DNA from: Lingula anatina
Lineage: Eukaryota; Brachiopoda; Lingulata; Lingulida; Lingulidae
Reading direction: 5' to 3'
DNA: 64,000 bases
Assembly: GCF_001039355.2 (NCBI RefSeq)
Contig: NW_019774692.1
Coordinates: 258,106-322,105, forward strand
The translations under genes were made by a program, and so were the position numbers. Of this stretch, positions 30,483 through 42,755 are shown in pieces; the first letter of the stretch is position 1, and each line of letters opens with the position of its first letter. Below the pieces are notes generated by a model. That model made no database searches. It was not told the DNA's origin and saw nothing but the letters and a program-made list of their open reading frames with translations.

Positions 30483-31400
30483 CTATTTTTGAAAAATATT
30501 ATTTCTATGATATTCAATATATTTAAAATCAATGTTTTTCTTTAAAATTTTTGAATATTCTTTATTTTTGATACAATTTTTAATAATTTTAATTTGATTT
30601 TTATATAATTTTGAAGAAAAAATAATATTATAATTTTCATCAAAAGAAATTAATCCACTATCTAATAATTTATGAAAAAAACAACTAATCAAAATTGAGT
30701 TTTTTATATCATTAATGTTTTCTTCATCATTATAATCACTTACACCTTTAATATGTGCAACTTCTAAAACATCAACAATATCTATATTAGAAAATAAACA
30801 TTTTTGATTATATTTTTCTAAAAGCTTTTCTCTCAATAAATATTGGTTTATTCTAAATTTATATTTTTTTATTGATTCTTTATAAGAAATATTTATTTCA
30901 TTTAAATCTTGATATTTTTTTTCTTCAGTATTGTTAAAAATCTTTGATTCTTTTTTAAATGCATTTAAATAATATTTTAATTTATTATTATGTTTATCTT
31001 TTCAAAAATTTTCATAATGTATATATTCATGTTTTTTATAACCAAAAAAAATCATTGTAGCTATTGTTGTTTTATCAAAAATATAATTATGGTTAAAAAA
31101 ATAATTATTATTTTGTAAAATAATTATTTCTTTTTTACATAAAAAATCAAAAATATTTTTTACTTTTTTTAAACATTTTAAATAATTTATTTTAGTTATT
31201 TCTTTTAGATTTTTTTTTAATTGAATAAAATGAATTTTTTCTTTTAATAATTTTTCTGAATAATTTTCTGTTAAAAATCTACTATTTTTTAAAATTTTAA
31301 ATTCTTTATTTTCAAAATCAAATTTTGCAATAGCATTTATTGAATCATTTTTTAAATAAAAATTGATTTTATTTAATTCTTTAAATAATTTTATTTTCAT
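30483..31400 (-). CDS. DUF4357-like domain fused to an HNH endonuclease
   Basis: 305 residues. The N-terminal half has a DUF4357-like unit (FLCKKEIIILQNNNYFFNHNY, IATMIFFGYKKH, ENFWKDKHNN at about residues 85-140) similar to the second half of the protein at 17219-18019. The C-terminal half is an HNH domain (LEVAHIKGVSD, KNSILISCFFHKLLDSG, YHRNNIF) paralogous to the nuclease at 26040-27080. The HNH histidines are kept, though the Asn context differs. A likely nuclease effector with a borrowed targeting or regulatory domain. A methyltransferase-start relic lies 52 bp upstream, suggesting it was once part of a restriction-modification pair. Confidence 0.7.
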
Positions 31401-31451
31401 TCAATTTAATTTTATCAATAAAATAAAATTTTAAAAATAACAAATAATTTA

Positions 31452-31482
31452 AAAATAAATCAATAACATTTATTTTATTCAT
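31452..31482 (-). pseudogene. Relic of a C5 methyltransferase start
   Basis: Ten codons reading M-N-K-I-N-V-I-D-L-F match the first ten of the methyltransferase at 28334 (M-K-K-I-N-V-I-D-L-F), with near-identical DNA, then similarity stops. The remaining bases to the HNH gene are not methyltransferase. Confidence 0.55.
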
Positions 31483-31975
31483 ATTTATTTTATTTAATGA
31501 ATTAAATTTTTTTCTGTATTTAATTTACTTTGTAAATTTGTTTAATTTATTAAATTTTTATATTATGTTTTACTTTTACAACACAATTACAATAATATTT
31601 TAAATTACAATAATATTCACAAATATTTTATATTCCAATTTCTTCATTACAAAAAAAATAATTATTGGAGACAATCATTAAACCCTTTATATATTAATTC
31701 TCACAAGATAACTTAAATTATATTAAAATATTTTTCTTTAATAATTTTTTTGTTATAATTTATCGTGTATGATTATTTCATTTAAATTATTAATGGAGTT
31801 TTCTAATTCTTTTTTTTGTTTTTTTTGTTTAAGAATTTTTTTTATTATACTTTTTAATTTACAAAAAACAAAACCCCTATATTCTTTCAAAATACAATAT
31901 AAAATTTTTTTGTATAATTACTTATATTAAATCTATATATAAACTATATATAAAAAGAAAAAGAAATAAAAAAAC
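31483..31975. other. Intergenic stretch without a recognisable gene
   Basis: AT-rich and without a convincing frame on either strand. A TATAAT-like box (TTGTATAATTAC, about 31909-31920) lies about 60 bp before the gene at 31976 and could be its promoter. Confidence 0.4.
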
Positions 31976-33217
31976 ATGAATTACAATAAAAAGAAAATTA
32001 AAATAACATCAATTATAGCTATTTCTTTCATTGCTACAACAGCACTTGGTTTAGGAATTTATGGTGTTGTTAAAAATAATAATCAAGAAACTAAAATATC
32101 AAAAGAATTAGAAAAAATAATACAAAAAGAAAATTATAAACCAAGTGACAAATGATTAAATAATCTTAAATTAATTGGAAACACTATTAGACTTGCTCAC
32201 AATTGACATGTAGAACGATTATCTGAATTATCATTTAATAAAAAAAGAGATATTTTAAACTGAAAAATTATTGCTGATTCAATTAAACAAGAAAGTGAAT
32301 TTTATAATTCAGATTCATCTAGAAAAATTTTAGTTGATCATATTTTAGATGAAAAAATTACAGATGAAGAAGCAAATAGAAATAAAAATCAATTAAAAAT
32401 TCTTGCAGAACAATTCAAATCTCAAATTGTTTCAATTATTCCATTATTTGATTCAAATAAACTAAAAGAAGTTCTTAGCAAGTATTTGGAAAATAACAAT
32501 AAATTATTATCAAAACATTATAATAATTGATTTGAAATACATGATTTTGCAACAAAATGAAAAGAAGCACAAATTAATCAAGGTGATTTTAATTCACTAA
32601 TATTCAATAAAACAAATGACATTTCTAAATGAAAATCTATTGTAAATTTTGCTAAAGGAGATGAAAATTGATATAACTCAAATGCAAGTGCTTTTGAAAA
32701 AGAAATAATGAATAGTATTTTAGATGATAGTATTACAGATCCAAAAGCAAAAGAATTAAATGTAAAATTAACTTTACAAAGAATTTCAGCAAAAGCAATA
32801 GAAGAAATTTACAAACTAATTCCAATATTAAAAGAAATAGATAAAAAAACTGATAAAGCAAAAGTTAAAAGAATTATAAAAAATCGTATAAAAGAACAAA
32901 AAGACATCATTTCATTCTTTCAACTTGCCAAAACATGAAAAGATAATGATATATCTACTTTAAATACAGTTATTCATGATAAAACTAAATGAAAATCTAT
33001 TGTAAAATGAGCTAAAAAAAATACTAATTGATATACTAATATAGCTACAAATACTGAAAAGTTTTTGATTCATAATATTGAAACATGAAATAATGAAAAT
33101 TTTGATATTACTACTGATGATAAAAAAGATACATTAAAAACAATAGCGACAAAAGCATTAGAACAAGTTTCTGAAATACATCCATTAATAAGTTATTTAA
33201 ATATACCTGAAAATTAA
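31976..33217 (+). CDS. Membrane-anchored or secreted repeat protein
   Basis: 413 residues: a basic N-terminus and hydrophobic segment (about 9-33) act as signal or anchor; no lipobox Cys. The rest contains about three repeats of a roughly 130-residue unit, best seen in KWKSIVNFAKGDENWY (near residue 218) and KWKSIVKWAKKNTNWY (near 340), with a more diverged first copy. Probably a surface protein of unknown function. The C-terminus is a normal TAA stop. Confidence 0.6.
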
Positions 33218-33370
33218 AAAATATATCTATATTATTATTCAGTTTCTTTTAAAATATTAAAAACTTAATTATTTTAAAAAATACTAAAAAAGAAAGTAAG
33301 AAAATAAAAGATGACATTAAAAGAATAAAGAAAAAATTAAAATTATATATAAATGAATAAATTTATAAAA

Positions 33371-34171
33371 CTATTCTTGTTTTTTTAAATACTCATCATA
33401 TTTTTTAGATCATTCATCTAATTCTTTTTGTTTATTTATTGAATTATTATTTTTTGGTAAATTATTATTTTTTGATATTTTATTTCTATTTTTTATTAAA
33501 TAAAAAATTAATACAAAAAATAATGTAACTAAAATTGATGGTATTATTGATTTCAATCTATAAACAATAAAATTGGATTCAATTAATGATTTTAAATAAC
33601 CAATAAATGTTTGATATCCTATATTTTGTGCTGTTGAAAAAATACCTTCATTTTCATAATCATTTTTAAAAATAAATGAATCTATTGTACTAGTTCATTT
33701 TTTGAAGATTTCAAAACTTTTTTTATCTGCATCACTTGGTAACAATGCACTATAACTAGTTTCATCACTTGTTGGTGGATGATTGTGTACAATTAAAAAA
33801 CCTTTAAATTTTTCAGATTTTCCTATTCATTTTAAAACACTTTTAGCAAATATATCCAAAGCAATATCTTTATCTATACTTATACTATGTTTATTTCCTT
33901 TTTGATCATGAACAAGTTCAAAAGAATCATCTTTTTTTCATTTAAAAACCAATAAATATTCCAAATTTAAATTATCTTCTTTATTTTTTTGTTGTATTTT
34001 TTCATATTCATTATTAACAACTTTATAAAATTCTTTTAAGTTCAAATCTAATTTTTCGTTTCGATTATAATATTGAACACTTGAATTTGTATTAAACAAA
34101 TAACCAGTTAAAATAACAATTATTGTTGTAAAAAGAAAAATAAAAAATAATTTAATAAAAATTTTTTTCAT
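33371..34171 (-). CDS. Membrane protein with JAB/RadC-like metalloprotease motif
   Basis: 266 residues. N-terminal transmembrane helix (about 5-26), soluble domain, second transmembrane helix (about 210-230) and a charged tail. Near residue 129 FLIVHNHPPTSDE is followed after 9 residues by PSDADKKSF, matching the HxHP...S..D zinc motif of the JAB/MPN fold (RadC, DUF4329-type). So a membrane-anchored metallo-protease or isopeptidase-like enzyme is plausible. Substrate unknown. Confidence 0.5.
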
Positions 34172-34233
34172 AATAATATAAATTTATAAATTAAAAATAA
34201 AAATATATTTAATTTAAAATATTTTTTTATATT

Positions 34234-34542
34234 TTAAAATAAAAAATTTATCAAAAATATTAAACCAACAATTAAAATCATACAAAATCATATAAAAGTA
34301 AATATAAAATTATTTTTATATTTACTTTTAAAATCAGTTAAATCTTTGTTAATATAATTTAATTCTTTTTTTAAAAGTTCTTTATTTTTGTTATATTTTT
34401 CAATTTTTTTTGTATCATTTTTATTTTTAATTTCAATTTTAATTTTTTCTTCAATTATTTTAATTTTTTTTTCTAAATTTTTAATTTTTTTATTTAAAAT
34501 TATTTCTTGTTTTTTATTTTTTAATTTAATAACTTTGTTCAT
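34234..34542 (-). CDS. Tail-anchored coiled-coil protein
   Basis: 102 residues: residues 1-75 are an almost uninterrupted Lys/Glu/Ile coiled coil, and residues 80-102 form a C-terminal transmembrane helix ending directly at the stop (WFCMILIVGLIFLINFLF, joined through a TGA-Trp). Function unknown. Divergent from the exporter gene at 34629. Confidence 0.5.
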
Positions 34543-34628
34543 ATATTGTCTAATCTATCTTAATTATAATATATATTTTTTTAAAAAAAATAAAGTAAAT
34601 AACAATTTAAAAAACTAATTAAATTAAT

Positions 34629-36656
34629 ATGTATATTAAGTTTTTAAAACAACAAAATAATTGAGATTGTTCAATTGCATGTGTTGCAATGATATCAGAA
34701 TATTTTCATAAAAATAATTTAAATTATTTTCAATTATTAAAAGATACAAAATACTATCAAGATTTAAATTTATTAGAAATTGAAGAATTAGCAAATAAAC
34801 TAAATGTTAATTTAGTTTCATATTTTGTTAATTGAAAAGAATTTAAAACAGAAAAAATTACAAATCCAATAATATGTCAAACACAAAATAAATTTGGATA
34901 TCATTTTATAGTTATTTTTAAAAAAAATAATAAAAAATATCTAATAGCAAATCCAACAAATGAAGATGTTGAATGAATAAATGAAAATGAATTAAAAAAA
35001 ATATATACAAATATAGTATTAATTAGTAATCCAAACAAATTTTCATTAAATGAACTTTTAAAAGAAAAGTTAAAATTAAATTTTTTACAAAAAATAACAT
35101 TTCCAATTATTTGTTTATTATCAATTAGTATTTTTTCAACAATTTTAAATATTTTATTGCAGTTTTTAATAAAAATAATTGTTGATGAAATTTTAATAAA
35201 AAAAATAAATTCACAAATATTTATAATTTTTTTTACATTTATTTTATTATTTTTAACAAATTTAATAATTAATATAATATTTGAAAAATTAAAATTTAAA
35301 ACAGAAATAATATATAAAAAAAAATGAAATTTATTATTCTTTCAAAGAATAAAGTTTTTAGAATATATAGATTTTAAAAAATATTCTATAGGTTTAATAC
35401 TAGAAAAATATAAATACTTTAATCAAATAATTAATTTTTATTTTCCAAATTTAATAAATATTTTTCATAATTTATTTTTTATAATCATTTCAACAATAAT
35501 ACTATTTTTCTTTAATTATTGAATAGTTTTTTTAATATTAATTTTTACAATTATGTATTTAATTATTTTTGTTTTTATATTTCCATTTTTTAAAAATTTA
35601 CATCAAAAAAAAATTGAAAATGAAAAAACATTTTCAATAAATTTTATAAATTTTTTAAAAAATCAAAATGATTTAAAAAGAAGAAACATTGATTTTAATA
35701 TAAATGAAAAAATACATAAAAACTTTGATGAAATTTTAAAAAATAATAAAAAGGAAAACTCATTACAAATTTATACAACATCTTTAATAAATACAATCAA
35801 ATTTTTAATCAAAATGTTGATTATATATGCAATTATAAAATTAACTTCTAATAAAATAAGTGTTGGTTTGTTTCTTTTTTTAATTTCAATTACAAAAAGT
35901 ATTATTGATAAAAATTTAATATTCTTTTCTACTTATAATGAATGAATAAAAATTAAAAAATTAAAAAATATATTAAACCCATTTTTAATTAATAAAAAAG
36001 AAGAAATAACAAAAATGAAATTAAATAAAATTAATAAAAATGAAATTAAAATAGAAAATTTAAATTTTGAATTTGTAAAAAATAATTTAATTTGAAATAA
36101 AAATAAAAATATTTTAATAAATCAAAATACATTAATAAATGGTAGATCTGGAACTGGTAAAACAACATTATTACAATTAATTTATGGAGAAATAAAAACA
36201 AAAATTGGAACAATTAAAATAAATGATATTGATATTAAAAATAAAAATATTTTTAAAAAAGAAATAATTTTTTTAAATAGTAACTCAAAATTATATGATG
36301 GTTCTATAATTGAAAATATTTTAAATTTTGAAATTAATGAAATTAAATTAAAAAAATTTAATGATTTAAAATTAAATTTATGATTAAAAAAAATAAATTT
36401 AAATCTTTTAAATCAAATAAAAAATGAAAACTTAAGTAATGGTCAAAAACAACTAATTATTTTCTTATCTTTATTTTTTACAAATTCAAAAATTATTTTA
36501 TTAGATGAATGTTTAAATTCACTTCCTAGTAATTTTGCAAAAGAAATATTAAATTATTTTATTAAAAATAATAAAAATAAATTAATATTATTTTCAACAC
36601 ACAATAATAATTTAAAAAATATATTCAAACATCAAATTAATTTAAATGAACATTAA
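34629..36656 (+). CDS. C39-peptidase ABC exporter (bacteriocin/peptide type)
   Basis: 675 residues. Residues 1-125: peptidase C39 domain with Gln8/Gln9, catalytic Cys14 (NNWDCSIACVAMI) and His92 (FGYHFIVIF); the usual third Asp of the DP motif is Asn108 (ANP). Residues about 155-420 contain six hydrophobic helices. ABC ATPase: Walker A NGRSGTGKTT near 505, signature LSNGQKQ near 602, Walker B IILLDE near 620, STHN near 655. Such proteins cleave double-Gly leaders and export peptides. The downstream gene overlaps by 11 bp and has the size of an accessory membrane protein. No leader-peptide gene was found nearby. Confidence 0.8.
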
Positions 36657-37038
36657 AAAACAATATATTATTTCAATTTTTTTAATATTTATAATTATAA
36701 TTTCTTTAATTTTAATGTTAAATTTTATTAAAAAGAAAAAATTTATAACTGGGAAAGTATTTGTTTATGAATTTTTTGATAATGATAAAAAATTATTTCT
36801 TAAAACTAAAGAAAATGTAAAATTAAAAGAACATTATAAAAAAATTAAAAAAATAGAAACTATAAATTCAAATTTTATATATCAAATAGAAGAAGAACAA
36901 TTATTTTTAAATAAAAATTTAATTGAATTAAAAAATAATGAAAACATTTTAAATGATTATGAAATAAAAGATGTAAAAATTCAATTAGATGATGAAACTT
37001 TATTAAACTTTTTATATAAAACTATTTTTTATTTTTAA
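36646..37038 (+). CDS. Short membrane-anchored protein coupled to the C39 exporter
   Basis: 130 residues with an N-terminal transmembrane helix (about 8-28) and a Lys-rich extracytoplasmic domain with beta-like stretches (FITGKVFVYEFF, IKDVKIQLDDETLL). Its start lies 11 bp inside the exporter gene. It is too short for a full HlyD-like fusion protein but sits where one would be expected. Function inferred from position. Confidence 0.5.
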   Translation: MNIKKQYIISIFLIFIIIISLILMLNFIKKKKFITGKVFVYEFFDNDKKLFLKTKENVKLKEHYKKIKKIETINSNFIYQIEEEQLFLNKNLIELKNNENILNDYEIKDVKIQLDDETLLNFLYKTIFYF

Positions 37039-37246
37039 AAATTTCTTTTTTAGATTGTTTAAGATCTTTATTTTCTTCTTCTAATAATTCTTGATAACTT
37101 TTTTTTAATAATTTTTCAATATGTTTTTCAATATCAATTCTTTTTTTTCTATTAATTTGAATTTTTTCAACAATAATTGTAATAATAAAAATTATGACTA
37201 AAATAAAAATCAATGATATTAAAACTAATAATCCTATATCTTTCAT
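37022..37246 (-). CDS. Small single-pass membrane protein
   Basis: 74 residues: transmembrane helix about 6-27, then a highly charged Lys/Glu helical tail. Its start overlaps the stop of the SNF transporter by 13 bp, and its end overlaps the convergent exporter accessory gene by 17 bp. Small helper proteins of this shape follow NSS transporters in other bacteria (MetS-like); that role is inference. Confidence 0.55.
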   Translation of the reverse strand: MKDIGLLVLISLIFILVIIFIITIIVEKIQINRKKRIDIEKHIEKLLKKSYQELLEEENKDLKQSKKEIFKNKK

Positions 37247-38859
37247 ATTTTTTTATTTAAAAATCCTTTAAATTTCATATAACTTTTTTTTCAAAAATCA
37301 ATATATCCTAATACAAAAACTAAAAATGCAAATGGTACAAAAAATGTAATTAATGAAAATGTTCATTGTCATCATGTAATTTTATATAAATCTTTTGTTG
37401 AATCATTTATTGCATATGCAAAATCTACTCATCCTCAAACAAAAATTGTAATTAATATAATTAAAGAACAAAATAAAATAAATATAAATTTTTTACCTAT
37501 TTTATAAATTGAAATTTCATTATTATGATTTATTAATTCTTTTATAAATACAAAATTTTTAGAAAATAATATCATAGACAATCAAATAATAATTGAAAGA
37601 ATTAATAATTTATCAATGTATGTATCACTTGTTGTTTCTTTAAAAAATGTTTTTAATTTTGTTGTATAAATTAATCCAAAAATAAATTGAACAAAACATG
37701 CAATTATCACTGCTTTTTTTCTATCAATCTTTCTACCTTGTTCTAAATTTGTAACAGTTGGTTCAATTAAACTTATCATTGATGAAAATGCTGCAAAAAA
37801 TACACTTACATAAAACATTAATGATATAGTTGTACCTAATCCGCTTGCTTTTTGATTAATTAAATTAAATAATTTTGGAAATATTTCAAATACAATTGAT
37901 GCACCAACAATTTCTTTATTTGTTTTATTAGAAATAATCTTATCAGAAGTAATTGTAATTTCATTTCCATATGTATTATTTGACAATGCACCTAATGTAC
38001 TTGATATAATTGCACATGCAATTAATGCAATCATTGTATCTGCAACAACAATAACAATTGCTTTATTTGTGTTATCACTATATTTTGGTGATGAAGCAGA
38101 AAAAATAATAATAATTGAAACACCTAAAGAAAATGTAAAAATTGCTTGACTAAATCCTGAACTTCATGCTGCACCATTTTTTAATTTTTCAATATTTGGT
38201 GTAAACATTTTGTTTATACCATCTTTTGCTCCTTCTAAAGTTAATGTATAAATAAATAAAACAATAAATAACACAAATAATGCTGGAATTATTATTTTAT
38301 TTATTTTTTCAATTCCACCTTTTAAACCACGTGAAACAACAATACCTGTCATCAAAATAACAAAGAAAAACAAAATAAATATAATTGGATTAATTAAAAG
38401 ACCTTTTAATGTTAAATCATTTGTTATAGCTTTGTTTTTATCTGTGTTAAATCAAGAACCATCAATTATTTTTTTTATAAAATCATTTTCAACAACATAT
38501 TTTAATTTAAATGATGAAAAAATTGACAATAAAACTCATGCAATTATTATTGCATAATAAGTTCCTAAAAGCAATTGTATACCTGCTTGAAATCAAGCAA
38601 AAGAAGAACCATGTTTTCCTAAATAATGTTTATAAAAAATTGTTGGAGCTCTTCGTCATTTATGTCCCATATTAATTTCAAGAATTAATAATGGCAAACC
38701 TATTACAAGAACTGCAATTAAAAATGGAATTAAAAATGCTGGACCACCATGTTGTAACATCTTTGTTGGAAAACCTCAAATATTACCTAAACCAACTGCT
38801 GCACCAATTGCAGAAAGTATAAAACCAGTAGTTGACATTTGTTTTTTCGAATTAATCAT
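37234..38859 (-). CDS. Sodium-dependent amino-acid/neurotransmitter-type transporter (SNF/NSS)
   Basis: 541 residues, about 12 transmembrane helices. The N-terminal signature STTGFILSAIGAAVGLGNIW followed by GFPTKMLQHGGPAF matches the Na-binding TM1 of the NSS family; GLKGGIEKINKIIIPALF and GVSIIIIFSA are further family blocks. Imports an amino acid with sodium. It is followed directly by the small membrane protein at 37246 (13-bp overlap). Substrate not predictable. Confidence 0.9.
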
Positions 38860-38913
38860 AATAAATAAAATTTCTATTTAAAAATATTAATTTATTTTTA
38901 CTTAAAAAATAAA

Positions 38914-40146
38914 TTAATTATTATTGTTATTATTATTTTTAATAATAACTTTTTCTGCAGTTTCAACCAAAATTAATTCTTCATTAGTTTTCATGATAAT
39001 AACTTGAATTTTTGATTCAGGTTTTGTTAAATAAAAATAACCTTTTGTTTTTTTTTCAGATTTTGATTCAAATAAATCATCTTTTAATTTAATATCTAAA
39101 ATATAAATTCTTGAAAGAATATCTTTAACTAAATATTTACTATTTTCACCAATTCCTGCTGTAAAAACAATATAATCAATTTTGTTTTTCAATTTATTTG
39201 CAAATTCAACAATATAATTTGCACATCTTTGTGAATATAAATCTAATGATAATTTTGCTCTTTTATTTCCATTTTTTGCAGCTTCTTCAATATCTCTACC
39301 ATCTGATGAAATACCAGAAATAGCTAAAAAACCAGATTCTTTTCAAAAAATTTTAGTAATTTCATCAATTGAAATTCCTAATTTTTTACACATATATTGT
39401 GGAATTGATGGATCAATATTTCCACAACGAGTTCCCATCATTAAACCATTAAGTTTTGTAAATCCCATTGATGTATCAATAGATTTACCATTTTCAATTG
39501 CAGAAATTGAAGAACCATTTCCAAGATGACAAATAATAGAATTTGATTTTTTACCATAAATTTCAGTTAATTTTTTAACAATGTATTCATAACTACTTCC
39601 ATGAAAACCATATTTTTGAATTCCATATTCTTCATATCATTTTCATGGTAAAGCATAAATATGATTAATTTGAGGAATTGTTTTATGAAAATTTGTATCA
39701 AAAACAATTACATTTTCAACATTTGACAAAGATCTAATTGCTTTAATAACAGCTAAATGACCTGGAATATGTAATGGAGATAAATCAACCATTTTTTCTA
39801 AATCTTTAATAACTTGTTCAGTTACTAAAACTGGTTGTCTATATTTTCTGCCACCATGTACAACTCTATGACCAACACCTTTAATATCATTAAAATTAAT
39901 TAATATTTTCTTTTCAATTAATGTATCAAATGCTAATTTTATACCAACTTCATGATCTTTAATATCTTTTTCAATAACTATTTTATTTTTTTTATTATCT
40001 TCTAAAATGAAACGACCACCATCTATTCCAATTCTTTCAACAAGTCCACTACAAATAACAAGAAATTTATTTTCTGTTTTTTCTAATAATTGAAACTTAA
40101 TAGAACTAGATCCAGAATTTAATGCTAAATATAAATGTTTATGCAT
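38914..40146 (-). CDS. ackA: Acetate kinase
   Basis: 410 residues, the usual size. Phosphate-binding [14 protein letters not shown] at the N-terminus, [10 protein letters not shown] near 105, [10 protein letters not shown] near 150, HLGNGSS near 206, [18 protein letters not shown] near 230 and FTAGIGENS near 335. Makes ATP from acetyl phosphate, a main ATP source in mollicutes. pta is not adjacent. The C-terminus ends in a run of Asn encoded by an AAT-type tract just before the stop. Confidence 0.95.
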
Positions 40147-40178
40147 AATTATTTAAATGATTTATATATTATTATAAA

Positions 40179-41342
40179 TTATTTTTTTAAAAAAATTTCT
40201 TGAAAAACTTTGCTAATTTTATTTTTATTAAAAAAAAATGAAATTTCACTCATTTTTTTAATAGAACCATCTTTTAATAAAAATAAAATTTCATCTTTTT
40301 TAGTTTCATAAATTTTAATCAATCTTTGAATTGAAAATCTAAAATATCTTTCATCTTCAATTGAAAAATTTTTTGGCTTATTTAATACAAAATATTCATC
40401 ATATTTCTTTTTTGGTAAAACAAAAATATCAGTTAATTTTTTTAAAATTAAATCTTGTGTATTTTTATTTATTTTTCTAATTAAATTTTGTAATTCAATA
40501 TCATCTAACTTTATTAAATTTTTAGATTCAATTTTTTTATCTTTAATTAAAAAATTAAAAAATCCCAAATCATGTTTTTCAATATTTTTTATATCTTTAA
40601 TTCTTACAAAAATTGACTTTAATATTCCTTCTAATAATAAATTTCTTTTATTTCAAAATAAATCTTTATAAATATAAAATCTAAAAATTAAATAACTTTC
40701 TAAATATGATTGTGCATCTTCTAAAAATACAATTTTATTATCAATTAATTTAATGTTTTCCATTAATCAATAAATATTTCTACTTCTAAAATTTAAACCA
40801 ACAAAATATTGATCTCTCATTAAATAATCTAAACGATCAAAATCAAATTGTCCAGAAATTAATGATTGAGCTCAATCATTTTTTGTTTCATTTTTAATCA
40901 ATGAACAAATTCTATCAATATTTAAATTATGTTCTTTTAATAAATTAAAAATTTGTCCACTTTTATTTTTAATAATTAAACATGAATATTCTTCATGTTT
41001 AAAATTCGAACATATATTTTCAAAACTATGTGAAAATGGTCCATGTCCAATATCATGTAATAAACCAGCAATTTTAACTTCTAATTTTTCTTTTTCAGAA
41101 ATATTTTTAAAACCATTTTTTTTAAATAAAAGATCTAATAATTTATAAACACCTAAAGAATGTGAAAATCTTGTATGTCTTGTTGATGGTCTAAGAATTG
41201 AAATTGTACCTAATTGAAAAATATTTTTTAATCTTTGAAATTCAGGAGTAAAAATAATTTTTTCAATTAATTTATTTTTAATTTTTATTTCTTGATATAC
41301 AACATCATAAAACATTAATACATCTTTATTGTGTAATTGCAT
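40179..41342 (-). CDS. HD-domain phosphohydrolase (SAMHD1/YwfO-like)
   Basis: 387 residues. RHTRFSHSLGVYKL near 54 supplies the first His, and AGLLHDIGHGPFSHSFE near 93 the HD metal pair, followed by FDFDRLDYLMRDQYF near 167. This is the pattern of deoxynucleotide triphosphohydrolase-like HD proteins in Firmicutes. The start overlaps the end of gltX by 17 bp, so they are co-transcribed. Exact substrate unknown. Confidence 0.85.
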
Positions 41343-42753
41343 TATCTATAAATTTTAAAACCTTTTCTTTACCTAAATAAAAAATTATATGTTTTAATTT
41401 TGGGCCTTTTGTTTTACCAGTAATTAAAACCCTTATTGGTGAAATTATTTTTTTATTAGAAAGTCCTGTTTTTTCTTTTATTTTCATAAAAATTGATTGT
41501 ATATTTTCAATATTAAATTCAATTTTTTCTATATTTTCTTTAAATAAAATTAAAATTTCTTTATTATATTTTAAAAATTCTTTTTGTTCTTTACTATATT
41601 CAATTGTTTCAACAAAAAATGATTTTAATAAATTTGGAATTTCAGAAAAATAACTAATTTCTTTTTCACATAAAGAAACTATATCTTTAATTTTAGGTTT
41701 ATCTTTAAATTCATTTAAAAATGTTTTTGCAAAATTTCAAAACTCTTTTCTACTTAATTTTTGAATTTGTTTTTTATTAATTCATTCTAATTTAAATAAT
41801 GAAAATGTTGAATTTCCTTTATTTAAATTAGATCCATCAAATCTTTGAATTAATTCATCCATTGAAAAAACTTCTTGTCTTAAATCTGGACATCATCCTA
41901 AAAGTGCTAAATAGTTACATATTGCTTTTGGAATAAAACCTAATTTTAAATAATAATCAAGATATTGTTTTTCATCAAAATTTCTCTTTGACATCTTTTT
42001 TGAACCTAATTTTTGAATTAATGTTAAATGTCCATATTCAGGTACATCTCAATTAAATGCATTAAAAATTAAAATTTGTTTTGGTGTATTTGAAAGATGA
42101 TCTGAACCACGTATTACATGTGATATTAACATATCATGATCATCAATTACAACTGCAAAATTAAATGTTGCAATTCCATTAGATTTAATAATTATAAAGT
42201 CTTCAATATGTTTTGTAAAAAAAGACATATTTCCATAAACCATATCTTTAAATTTAACTTCAAAATTATCTTTTACTTTAAAACGTATTGTATATTCTTT
42301 GTTTAAATGAATTTTGTTTTTAATTTCTGTTTCAGATAATTTTAAACATTTTCTTGAATATTGTGGTGCTTTATAACCATTTTTTAATTGTTGTTTTCTT
42401 TCAATATCTAATTCTTCTTTAGTACAAAAACAATAATAAGCTTTTTTATTTTCTATTAATTCTTTTGCTTTTTTAACATAAATATCTAATTTTTCTGTTT
42501 GTCTATATGGTCCATATTTACCAATTTTATCAATTGTTTCATCAATATCAAGTTCTAAATTTCTTAAAGAAGTCAACATTTGTTTAGTTGCATCTTTAAT
42601 ATTTCTTTTTTGATCTGTATCTTCAAAACGGACTATAAAATCACCATTAAAATGACGTGAATATAAATAACAATATAATGCTGTTCTTAAACCACCTAAA
42701 TGTAAATAACCAGTTGGAGATGGTGCATACCTTGTTCTTACACGAGAAAACAT
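41326..42753 (-). CDS. gltX: Glutamate-tRNA ligase
   Basis: 475 residues. Class I motifs: the HIGH-equivalent PSPTGYLHLGGLRTAL near residue 11 and KMSKRNFDE near 250. Charges tRNA-Glu; in mollicutes without GlnRS it also misacylates tRNA-Gln for the GatCAB route. The frame is continuous through TGA-Trp codons. It starts 2 bp after the rpsR stop, at the distal end of the rpmE-ssb-rpsR string. Confidence 0.95.
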
Positions 42754-42755
42754 AA

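Noticed and set aside
34388-34618. Plus-strand hydrophobic frame
   Set aside because: Antisense of the Lys/Glu coiled-coil protein at 34234-34542.
1-37000. Insertion sequences or integrases driving the rearrangements
   Set aside because: No transposase (DDE or HUH) or tyrosine recombinase motif and no terminal inverted repeats were found; relics seem to arise by duplication and deletion without a visible mobile element.
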